This document shows positions 33,874-44,442 of a stretch of DNA of 64,000 nt, piece by piece. The notes under the pieces were generated by a model, which saw only the letters and a program-made list of their open reading frames with translations, ran no database searches and was not told the DNA's origin. This stretch comes from Limonium bicolor (Eukaryota; Streptophyta; Magnoliopsida; Caryophyllales; Plumbaginaceae). A program made the translations under genes and the position numbers. Where the stretch lies: assembly GCA_023374045.1 (NCBI GenBank), contig CM041777.1, positions 105,602,046 to 105,666,045 of the forward strand, read 5' to 3'. Position 1 is the first letter of the stretch, and every line of letters begins with the position of its first letter.

Positions 33874-35792
33874 TGTAACGACCCCAAAACCGGCCTAGGA
33901 GTGAGGGCCGTTACACGTCGCGAGTCTACTACCTAACGCCGCAAGGCTCCAGAGCAAAACATACCCCAAAACCAAATACCGAACTTGTATAAATACCGAA
34001 AGAGTTTACAAGATCCAAATACTTATAAATCAAATACAATGAAAGGCCCGAAGGCTACACAGAAGCTCTAAAGCGTCCAACGCGCAAAGCAAACAAAGTC
34101 TAAAGAAACATAAAGTAAACGAAGCTCCAGAAGGGGACAAGAAGAGAAGATCCCATGAGCTCAATCTACAAGAAAGTAAAGGGGTGAGCTAAACAGCCCA
34201 GCAAGGAGAAGACTTCCTCAAGGAAGCCCACTCAAAATAGAAGCAGAAGTTTATACAAACAGAGGGAAGCGTAACCATTAGCAACCAGTTGTCATAAACC
34301 AGAACGGGCTCACAAAACAGAAGGTAGAACAGAACACCACATCAAACCCTAGCCGGACTTTCAGAAATCAGATACAAAGAGGTGGGACACTAGAAACACG
34401 CTAGCACAACAGAAGGACTCACATAATGTCCTATGGATCCGAAGATCCCACAACAGAAGCCGTAGAGACAGCTAACAGACCTGTCGGTCAAATAACGTCC
34501 TAAGGGAGACCCTAAGGAGTGTAATCAGAAGGAATTCCTGCGCAGCATGCTACGGGACAGCCCGACCTGACTATCCAAGGCTCAGAAGCAACATAACTAG
34601 GTCCCAAAACAAAAGCTCACCAAAACAGAACTTAAGTGCATGAAAATGCATATAAACAGCATAAGAAGCTTGTACACAAGTAGGGGAATCCAACCCCGCA
34701 GACGGAACTCAAAACAGAGCTAAAACAGAGAAGTTATGCCCAAAACAGTGGCTTGTCCGAACTTGCGTCCGACCTTGCAAGTTCGGACAAAGGCCGAGAG
34801 TCAGAAACCAAAACAATCTTCGTGTCCGAACTTGCGTCCGACCTTGCAAGTTCGGACACATGATGAAACTCATATCGAAAATCCGTCCTCGCATCGTGTC
34901 CGAACTTACAAGTTCGGACCGATGTTCGGACACTTCAAAAACTTGGAAATCAAAACGCGCCCGACGAACTATCCGAACTTACATGTTCGGACAGAAGTCC
35001 GGATGGCGCAAAACTATCGAAATTCCAGAAAAGACAGACGCGCAGAAACCACAAAAAATCATCACAAACTCACCCAAAATCCGTAGAATTGTAAATCAGT
35101 ACCCTCAGGGGTTTAGCCAAACGATTAACAACGCAAAACCGAAGTGAAAACACACAATCACAACACAATTGCAGATCAGAAACGCTAGAATAAAACGGTC
35201 CTCAAGGGTGAGTAAACTACCCCGATTCCATCCCCCACTTACTTCGAATTCGCAGAGAAGATTGCACCAGTCTGAAGCAGAGCAGAAACCCGACAACACA
35301 GCAGCCCGTACAGCGAAATCAACCACTGAATTCAGCACAACGAGCACCAAAAATCAGAACACGTTCTTTCCCAAAACTGAGATTAACTACTACCAAAAGC
35401 ACAACCCGACCAACCTGAATTCAAAGAGAACGAAACCTGAACAGTAGCAGCGGTAACGCGACGCAGAAATCCGACAGAAACAGCAACAATTCACACCAGA
35501 ATTCACCAAGCAAACAAGAAGGAGAAGAGGGGAGAACTCCAAAACTGTCGATGAGCACAAGAACGTCGTGAAGAAAACTGATCGGGAATTGTAAATGGAA
35601 ATAAATGACTTATCCTTCCTTAATTAAGTCTTACCACAATAAAAGAGAGGCAAATGACCTCCTTGCCCCCGTCTTTTAATTCAATTACTCCGACGTCCCA
35701 TCAACTAAACAAAGCACCACATAACATAATTAATAACATAAACCGGAATGTTATGTTATGAAATCTGAAAAACGAAAATACGGAGTATTACA
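33874..35792 (-). repeat. Tekay-like 3' LTR (1.92 kb)
   Basis: Matches 52771-54686 along its whole length with scattered substitutions (several in the first 150 bp). Flanked by ATATA on both sides, which by itself would look like a solo LTR. Confidence 0.9.
34750..35010. repeat. Hairpin array in the Tekay 3' LTR
   Basis: Four short palindromic modules with arms GTCCGAACTTGC / GCAAGTTCGGAC or GTCCGAACTTACA / TGTTCGGAC start about 72-75 bp apart (near 34752, 34824, 34899, 34974). The layout recalls the Athila array although the sequences differ. Confidence 0.8.
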
Positions 35793-37033
35793 ATATACAA
35801 CATACTTACTTTCGTAGCAGTATCTGGTATCGAGATGTTCTATGGGTACCCAACTGATCAATCGCTAAGCAGAAAGATGTGTTGACACACACCACTAATA
35901 GCAACCAATGATTGCTACAAAATGTACACAAAGAACATAAAGTTGAGCTTTCATAAATTGTGTTCAACAAAAAAATACATACGGTGTTATAACTCGGATT
36001 TTGTACATTATTATATGCCCGGTTCATATTATATTCTCAGCTGGATTACCTTCCTTATGTCAGTTGGGACGTCGGCGGCATTCTCTTAAAAAGGGCGAGG
36101 GCAAGGGAGTCCTTTCCGCTAATTAATTAAGGTAATTAAGTGAGTTATTTAAATAAGAAAGAGGACCTTATTTCCCTTTTCCAGATCATTCTATTCACGT
36201 CAGATACATCGTGGGAGAGTCAGTTTTGTCAAAACCTCTCAACGCTAGTTTTCCCTTCTCTCTTGGTGCTCTTCTCGATCGGGAATTGGCGTGACCTTGC
36301 TGTTTGTGGATCTCCACCACCGTTCAGTCTCTCTCCCGTCATCAGGTTTGGATTCAGATTGTGTGTCCGGTTTTGTTTGCTCTTTTTCTCTGTTTCTGAA
36401 TTGGGATCCTTCTCCTTTTGAATTCAGTGAGTGTAATTGATCGGCACGTGGATTGTGACTGCTACTGCTGTCCGACTACAGTTCTGTGCGTTTCCATCCC
36501 GAATTCATGTTTGTGTTACAACAGTTGGGCTCTTTTGTATAATCCTCTCCGATGCGTTTTATGATTTTGGGTGCCTTGTCTGTCGGATTCAGTGTTGCTG
36601 TTGGCTGCGGACTGGTGGATTGTTCGGACTACGCATTGTTTCAGATCGTTAATAGTTTCTGCTAATCGAGGTAGGTGGTTACTCGATTCAATGTGGAAGT
36701 TCAGCCATGGGGAGTTGTTAGTAATTTATAATCTGAATTTTGTGTGGATTTCGATTGTGTTTTGGCTACGTTTGCAACTGGTTAAACCCCCATGGTTCTC
36801 TGTTTTACAATATGACTTGGTGTGAGTGACATTTTGGCAAACTATGGTGTTAATCTGTGTATTCTTTCCTTCTGTTTGTCATTTTGGAAATCGTAGTTTT
36901 TGATATGTCCGAATGTCTGTCCGAACTTTGATGTTCGGACAGTACGTTGGGTGCTCTCCGAGTTTCAAAGTTCGGGGTATGTCTGAACATCTGTCCGAAC
37001 ATTGATGTTCAGACAGAGTGCAAGGACGGTTCT
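35793..37033. other. Displaced copy of the Tekay 5' flank, including a truncated solo LTR
   Basis: The segment corresponds to 54687-55946: the CACTA Ulp1 piece (SNHWLLLVV on the - strand, about 35920) and then the first 1.05 kb of the + oriented solo LTR starting at 35985. The copy stops abruptly at 37033, where sequence jumps to the Tekay polypurine tract. Differences (for example a 15-bp gap near 36305 against 55201, and TACGG for TAAGG before the solo LTR) show it is not a very recent duplication. Confidence 0.85.
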
Positions 37034-37044
37034 TCCTCGAGTTA
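37031..37044 (-). other. Tekay polypurine tract
   Basis: On the - strand TAACTCGAGGAAGA follows the pol stop by about 35 bases, the usual Tekay arrangement in which the 3' LTR should start at once. Here the displaced flank starts instead. Confidence 0.65.
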
Positions 37045-37076
37045 AAAGGAATTTCATCCTAGAAATTCAACATACC

Positions 37077-37521
37077 TCACTGCTCAAAAAGGAATGGGAA
37101 CTTGGCGCGCAGCTCTTCCTCGAGTTCCCACGTTGCCTCGCGCTCAGACTGCTCCGACCACTGCACCTTAACCATAGGCAGTGTCTTACTACACAGTCGG
37201 CGAACGTCACAGGCTAAAATACGAACCGGAACTGCCTTGTATGTGAAGTCATCTCGGAGTCGAAGCTGACCATAGTCAATCACATGCGAAGGATCGTGCA
37301 GATACTTCCTGAGCATCGACACATGGAACACATCATGCACTCCTGCTAGAGCTGGTGGCAATGCCAATCTGTAAGCCACCGGCCCAACCCTCTCAAGCAC
37401 CTCAAAAGGACCCACGAACCGAGGACTCAGCTTGCCTCGCTTACCAAAACGAACAACACCACGAACTGGAGAAATCTTCAGATACATGTGGTCCCCAACC
37501 TGAAACTCAAGCGGACGGCGC
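37077..37521 (-). pseudogene. Tekay pol C-terminus with chromodomain
   Basis: The final part of pol after the Tat insertion: KISPVRGVVRFGKRGKLSPR, then FHVSMLRKYLHDPSH and a chromodomain-like end (VKVQWSEQSEREATWELE). It ends at a stop at 37077. Chromodomains direct integration toward modified histones. It joins the integrase part at 48614-48848 across the Tat element. Confidence 0.85.
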
Positions 37522-37883
37522 TGAAGAGGGAAAAGTACGAGAGTAAAGAAAGTAAGCCATCCGGTCTCCTGAGACCGGAAGGGATATCCTAGATATCACC
37601 AGGTCGGAACACGTTCCGGCCTAATAAGCAGTTAAATATCTCGTTTATGTACAAATGCCAGCCTGGCAATCAAAGGGGAAAGATAGGCTGGCAACCCCTG
37701 ATCTAGCAATGTAAACATTATAAATAAGAGGGCACCCCCATTAAGAGGGAAGGCTCGACACTTTGGTACAATACATACGTCATTTCTCTCCATAAAGCTC
37801 TCTCCCTTCATAATTGGTTTAAGATCAGGTACGCAGCAAGATTAACTAAGGAACAGGAAGAAGGGTACATTCTTACCTTTTCA
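37522..37883 (+). repeat. Tat element 5' LTR (362 bp)
   Basis: Nearly identical to 48252-48613. A TATAAATAAGAGG motif near 37720 is a likely TATA box. Confidence 0.92.
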
Positions 37884-37902
37884 TTTGGCGCCGTCTGTGG
37901 GA
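37884..37902 (+). other. Tat element primer binding site
   Basis: TTTGGCGCCGTCTGTGGGA follows the 5' LTR directly; the TGGCGCC start is that of many plant primer sites. I do not assign the tRNA. Confidence 0.75.
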
Positions 37903-38037
37903 AAAGAACAGCTCAAGATCTTTCTTAGCAACCACGAGTCCACCGGAAGTAGTCTGATTACGAATAAAACAATGAAGCTCTGAAACTTTGGGATTATGTC
38001 TTTTGCAGGTGCAAGCGAAGAAAGTGCGCGCGCAGGA

Positions 38038-39383
38038 ATGGCTCCAAGAACAAGGAAAACACCCCGACCTAATGGCGAGGTCAACGATGCGGGAGTAACT
38101 GAAAATAACAGAGCGGAAGCTGAAGGTGTGGTCTCCAGCGAGCATTGGAAGAGATGCTAAAAAGTTTAGTCAGAACCATTGATGAAAGGATAGTGGAGGG
38201 AATGAGGTCTTGCAGCAAGAACTGATGCAGCGAGATGAGGAGTACCAAAAGAAATGGGAGGACATGACCGAAGCGCTCGAATCACTCAAAAATCACGGCT
38301 CTGAAGCGAGCAACAGCCGGCGAAAGGAGCAGCCAGGGAAAACTCTGATCATCAACGAGGAGACTGAGGAGGACGATTCAATCGATATGACTCTTTATCC
38401 CTTCTCCGAGAAATCAGGAAGGCAAAACTTCCTCCCCACTTTGTTGCACCAGCAGTGGAGAAATACGATGGAACGGGGGATCCTGCTCTTCACATCAAAA
38501 GATTTATGTTCGCAATGAACACACAAGGGATAAGCTCTCTCGCTCTTTGTAATTTGTTTCCAGGAACATTATCTAAAAGAGCACTCAGTTGGATTTCAAC
38601 AAGACCCCCACAGTCGATCTCAAGCTTCAAACAATTGACTGAGGAATTCCAGCAATATTTCGCCGCAAGCAAAAAAATCAAAAAAGAAACAATAGAGCTA
38701 ATGGACCTCAAACAGCGAAAAGGAGAGACGGTGAAGGAATTCAGCGAAAGATTTCATAAACAGGTAGCGGAAATCGATGACATTGACGAAAAAATTCTGA
38801 TCAAAGCTTTTGGAAACGGGCTAGCACAACCAAGGCTTGCTGGGAAGATCGCGACAAAGGCTCCAAAAACCCATGGGAGCTGGCTGAAATGATTCATGAT
38901 TTTCTAAAATCGGAGGTGGCGGAGAATAAGGCCAGAGACTTGGCAAATAGCTTCAAGGCGATTGGCGATAAAAAGGGAGGACAGAGTGGGAACGGCTCTT
39001 CCGGCAACGCGTCTGGGAGTTCATCCGGGGGAGGCTCAAGATACAAGCCTTACTACAAAGCCCCATCCCAAGGACCTCAGTATCAGAACGCCAGGGTTGC
39101 TGTCCAAATCGATCCAGGCAGGTATGCGGCGGCAGTCAAAGAAGGATATTTGCCCCCACCAAAGAAGCCTTATCCAGGAGAGATCCCAGTAGCCTTCTGT
39201 GAATATCATGGCTGCAAGAGTCACAGGACCGCAAATTGTGCCACTCTGGCCAAGGAGTTGCGAGTCATCGAAGAAGAAAGAAAAGCAAAGGAAAGCAGAT
39301 GGCGGGCCAGCAGAAACAGTATGGCAAGCAAAACCAGTTCCCCTCTCGAAATCACCAGGAAGAAGAGGTCCATCCAGAACTGA
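38038..39383 (+). pseudogene. Tat element gag (pseudogene)
   Basis: The likely start is ATG at 38038 (MAPRTRKTPRPNGEV). The core shows EKYDGTGDPALHIKRF, then ALSWISTRPPQSISSFKQL, FQQYFAASKK and LKQRKGETVKEFSERFHKQV, the Tat gag pattern. The C-terminal part is Gly/Ser-rich, ending in a CEYHGCKSHRTANC zinc-binding motif. At least three frameshifts (near 38150, 38215, 38440) and one near 38880 break it. The 39384-39600 spacer to pol has no gene. Confidence 0.85.
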
Positions 39384-39600
39384 ACCTCGGCAAGTCGGTC
39401 GGTATGATCTCAGGTCTGTAAGAAGGTGAAGAAGTTTTTTGTTTCTCTAAGCATTAGATAGGTCCTGTCGTAGGTAGTCAGGCAGGCGAAAATGTGTAAT
39501 TGATCTCTTTTTCTCAGGAAAGACATACATTGTAAAAACAAGCCTTCCGGTAAATCACTTCCGGAAAGAATAGAAGTCTAATAAACTTTTTCTTTAAGCA

Positions 39601-42600
39601 AATTCTCAGGTCTTTTCAGAGGTAGGACCGTTGACCCCAAACGAAAGGAAAAGACATATTCATGCAGTACATCAAGAGCTCCCAGAAAGAAAAATCGCCA
39701 AACGAGAAAGTCTTCCCCAGATTTTCTTTACAGATGAGGACGAAGAAGGGGTGTTATATCCTCACAACGATCCACTTGTCATTCGGGCGCAGGTAAATGA
39801 CAGAATGATGGAGGGAATCTTGATAGATAGCGGAGCTGGAGCGAATGTCATATCGGCCGAGGCGGATTAAAAAGCTAGAAATCCCGGAGAATAAAGTCAA
39901 GCCATACTCGGCGGTCCTCGGAGGCTTTGGGGGCGTTTCTACCAGGTCCTCAGGGAGCATAGACTTCACCATAACATTGGGACTAGGAGATGAACGAAGA
40001 ACTGAAAGGCTTACAGCTTTCATCGTACCAGGACTTTCCGGATACAATATGTATCTCGGCCGACCGGGGATAAATGCCTTCAAAGCAATATGTAGCACTC
40101 ACCACCTAAAAATGAAGTATTTAACCAAGGCTGGAAAAGTGGTAACCATAAAAGGGAGCCAAAGATGGCTCGAATCTGTGAAGTCCGCATCATGGAGGGT
40201 ATGCCGGAAGAAGGAATGGTTAAAACGGTGGGGTGGGGTCAGACAAGGAATTCAAGGGAAAGCTACCTCTCCCACCGGAGCCGGATCAAAATGCAGAAGG
40301 TGTGGAACTTCTAAAGACTCACCAAGAGAGGTACACTTAAAAACTGACCCTTCTAAATTTTTTAAAATAGGGAATGCATTCGGCTGGGGAGCAAACTCAC
40401 CTGATGAGATTCCTGGAAAAAAGAAGGACAACTTTCGCCTGGAGTACGGACGAAATGCCCGGAATAGACCCAAGCGTTATCCGGCATGACCTACGAGTAG
40501 ATCCGAAGCACCCACCATCCGGCAAAGAAGAAGAATAATAGGAGAAGAAAGGGACCTTGCGGCACGCGCTGAGGTGCAAAAACTGCTCAAAGCCGGATTC
40601 ATCAGAGAAGTGTCTTATCCCAAGTGGCTGGCCAACGTTGTAATGGTTAAAAAGTCAAATGGCAAATGGAGAATGTGTGTGGATTTCACGGACCTAAATA
40701 AAGCATGTCCTAAAGACTTCTACCCATTACCATCAATAGATAGATTGGTCGTCTCAACGGCTCAAAGTTCTGTCTTAAGTTTCTTGGATGCATTCTCGGG
40801 ATACAATCAAATAAGGATGAATGAAGAAGATTCGGAAAAAACATCCTTTATTACCTCGGCCGGAACCTTTTGCTACAAGGTAATGCCTTTGGATTAAAAA
40901 ATGCGGGTGCAACCTTCCAAAGAATGATAGACAAAGTATTCAAACAACAATTAGCCCGAACGTGGAGGCATACGTTGATGATATTGTGTGGTAAGAAGCA
41001 ATTCTTGGACACAGCACATGGAAGACCTGAAGGAAACCTTTGACACTCTGGACAGATACCAAATCAAGCTAAATCCGGAAAAATGTGTATTTGGAGTTAC
41101 AAAGGGGAAGTTCTTAGGCTTTATCGTCGGGCAGAGAGGGATTGAAGTGGATCCCGAAAAAACCCAGGCAATCCTCGATCTATCACCACCAACAAACATT
41201 AAGGATGTGCAAGCATTGAATGGAAGGCTCACGGCCTTAGGAAGATTCTGTTCAAAACTCCAAGAGAAGTCAATACCATTCTTCAATGTCTAAGAAAAAA
41301 TAGGAGATTCCAGTGGAGTCAAGAGTGTATAGAGGCCTTTGAAAAAATCAAGGAAATGCTCAAGAATTGCCAAAATTAGGTGTTCCGGCGCCTGGTCAAG
41401 ACTTATACCTCTATCTGTCTGCCACGGATTGGGCGGTGGCGGCTGTGCTAATAATGGAGGAGGAGAAAAAAGAGATGCCAGTGTATTACACCGGGAAAAT
41501 TCTAACCCCAGCAGAAAGTCGGTACACCAACATCGAAAAAATATTGTTTGCATTAGTCGTTGCGTCTCGAAAGCTTCGACCTTATTTTCAGTCACACCGG
41601 ATATTTGTTAGAACAAATTGGCCTCTAAAGCAGATAGCAAACAACCCGAATGCATCTGGACGAATGATCAGTTGGACTGTCGAGCTTACCCAGTACGAAA
41701 TCCACTTCCTCCCCGAACAGCTATAAAAGCACAGGCTTTGGCGGACTTTATAACCGAGACGACCTTTGCCCAAAAGCAAAGAGAGCCCGCAAACCCACAT
41801 GTCATCCTAGTTGATGGAGCTCGATGTAAGACTAGAGCGGGGGCCGGAATAGTGGTCCAAACACCGACGGAAGAACTCTTAACTTTGCGTTCCGGTTAGA
41901 ATTTGAGGTAACAAATAATGAGCAGAATATGAGGCTCTCATACAGGGTTTGGAAATCGCCACTGCCCTAGGGGCAACAGGTTTTTTCTTATAATAAGACA
42001 GTAGCTTCCATTTGCGTTCTTAAAATTTTTCTTTTTTTCATGTACCTCCGAAAGGGAGGAAATGGGGCTTACCTCTTTAATTCCCTATGCAGAATTGGAA
42101 ATATACTCGGATTCAATGTTGGTGGCGCGGCAAAACGACAATATTTACGAAGTCAAGGAGGAGAAACTTGGGAAATACTTGGCCAAAGTCCAAGAGACAA
42201 AAGCGAACTTTCAGAAGTGCGAATTAAGGCATCTTCCCCGCGCGGAAAATGTAGAGGCCGATGCGTTGGCCAAATTGGCCAGTATAGCCGAAAGAATGCC
42301 TAGTAAAGTCTGGATGGAGATAAAGGCGAGTTCGAGTTTGGAAGAGGTCCGAGTGTGTGCTATTGAATCGGACGCGGTAACCAGGTCTTGGATGACACCC
42401 ATCATTGAATACATACGAGGCGGAAGTTTGCCGCAAGACGAGAAAGAAGCGGCAAAATAAAGCGAAGAGCATCTTTCTTCATAGAGCAAGGGCAACTCTA
42501 CAAGAGATCATTCGCAAGACCAGCGCTTAAGTGTGTCACCATAGAGGAGGGAGCAAGGCTCATGAAGGAGCTACACGAGGGAACCTGCGGAAACCACCAA

Positions 42601-43590
42601 GGAGAAAGGGCAATAGTTCACAAAATCCTAAGGCTGGGATACTATTGGCCGGAAATGAAAGAGCATTCTAAAGGGATACAAAAAATGCATAAAATGCTAG
42701 GAACACGGGCACAAGATACATAATCCCCCAGCCACACAAAAAGCTATATTATCCCCGGTCCCATTCGCCATGTGGGGATTAGATATTGTTGGACCTTTCC
42801 CGGAGGCATCTCCCGGAAGGTACAGGTTCATCTATGTGGCCATTGATTACTTCACCAAATGGGTGGAAGCCATGCCAACAATATCTATTACCGCAAGAAA
42901 GTCGCAGGACTTTATTTGGAAATATGTGGTCTGCAGGTTTGGAATCCCAAAGATAATAGTGACAGATAATGGAGCCCAGTTCAATTGCGGTAGCTTTCGA
43001 GCATTCTGTGAGGAATGGAAGATCGATTTGAGGTTCGCATCGGTCGCTCATCCGCAAGCAAACGGCCAGGTGGAAAACGCAAATGGGCAAATCGTCAAAG
43101 CTATAAAAAAGAGGTTGGACAGCAAGAAAGGAGGATGGGCGGAATTGCTGCCTCAGGTTCTTTGGTCCTACAGAACGACCGAAAAAGGGCCAACTGGAGA
43201 AACACCATATAGATTGACCTGGTCTGGAAGCAATTGTTCCGGCTGAGATTGTAGTCCCATCAATTAGATGGGAATCCTATGACGAGGAGAATAACGGTGA
43301 AGGGGTAAAAGACAGCCTGGATTTACTTGAAGAAACTAGGGTCATGGCTCAAGTCAGATGGAAAGGGATAAGGCAAAGGTGGAGAGATACTTTAACCAAA
43401 GGACAAGGGAAAGAAGTTTCGTTCCGGGCGAACTGGTCCTTGGGAGGTAAAGCAGCCAAAGAAATTAGAGCCCCAATGGGAGGGACCATTTATAATACAA
43501 CGGCGAACAGGGCAAGCCTCATACCGCCTGAAAAACAGTGAAGGATACGAATTGCCTCACTCTTGGCACGCTGAATGCCTTAAAAAGTTT
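39601..43590 (+). pseudogene. Tat element pol with two RNase H domains (pseudogene)
   Basis: Protease (LIDSGAGANVI, near 39820; LGRPGINAFKA), reverse transcriptase (WRMCVDFTDLNKACPKDFYP, LDAFSGYNQI, YVDD near 40975), first RNase H (LSATDWAVAAVLI; PAESRYTNIEK), second archaeal-type RNase H (VDGARCKTRAGAGIVV; EIYSDSMLV; NVEADALAKLA), integrase zinc region (about 42480-42720) and core (WGLDIVGPFPE, TDNGAQF, HPQANGQVENANG), ending near 43590. Frames change near 39870, 40170-40570, 40897, 41290-41370, 41720, 42455 and 43240. A 113-bp intron-like segment lies in the second RNase H. Confidence 0.9.
41980..42092 (+). other. Intron-like insertion in the second RNase H domain
   Basis: The conserved domain is interrupted by 113 bp that begins GT and ends in a pyrimidine-rich run with ATGCAG. 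Skipping it brings the two conserved halves together in the same frame with no missing residues. It contains stops in all relevant frames. Either a recent intron or a small insertion that mimics one. Confidence 0.55.
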
Positions 43591-43654
43591 TATGTATAAA
43601 AACATTTTTCACAAGAGCAATAAAATGAGGTATTCTTTTGAAACAAAGTTTTTT

Positions 43655-44166
43655 GAAATGTACCATCCGGCCAGCGTGCCTACAGGCTATCATGCCTTGA
43701 AATGTACCATCCGGCCAGCGTGCCTACAGGCTATCATGCCTTGAAATGTACCATCCGGCTAGCGTGCCTACAGGCTATCATGCCTTGAAATGTACCATCC
43801 GGCCAGCGTGCCTACAGGCTATCATGCCTTGAAATGTACCATCCGGCCAGCGTGCCTACAGGCTATCATGCCTTGAAATGTACCATCCGGCCAGCGTGCC
43901 TACAGGCTATCATGCCTTGAAATGTACCATCCGGCCAGCGTGCCTACAGGCTATCATGCCTTGAAATGTACCATCCGGCCAGCGTGCCTACAGGCTATCA
44001 TGCCTTGAAATGTACCATCCGGCCAGCGTGCCTATAGGCTATCATGCCTTGAAATGTACCATCCGGCCAGCGTGCCTACAGGCTATCATGCCTTGAAATG
44101 TACCATCTGGCCAGCGTGCCTACAGGCTATCATGCCTTGAAATGTACCATCTGGCCAGCGTGCCTG
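43655..44166. repeat. 44-bp minisatellite in the Tat element, about 11.6 copies
   Basis: The unit contains CCATCCGGCCAGCGTGCC, TACAGGCTATCATGCC and TTGAAATGTA. Units are nearly identical (single changes such as CTACAGG/CTATAGG and CCGG/CTGG). It lies between the end of pol (+) and the end of the antisense gene (-), where two transcripts would converge. The rest of 43591-44442 has no gene. Confidence 0.95.
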
Positions 44167-44442
44167 TAATGTCTAGGAATTTTCTTAAAAATAAAACTGA
44201 GCAAAGGTATAAGGACCTTTAGTGTAAATAAAGGGGGCGTATAAAGCATTTGGAAATCCGGTCGCTCCGGATAAAGCCAAATGAAAAATGTATAAAGTCA
44301 ACCCATAGTAAGTAACCTGAACCAATTAAGAGATACAAAAGCAGTGGCAAAGGCGAAAACGCTAAAACATTACCAAAGTAGCAACCCAAAATACAACTAT
44401 ACAAGGTCCCTACACTAAGAAATTACTCTCTCTAAAAAGCAT

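Noticed and set aside
43655..44166. A CRISPR-like array.
   Set aside because: Units are contiguous with no unique spacers and lie in a plant retrotransposon; it is a minisatellite.
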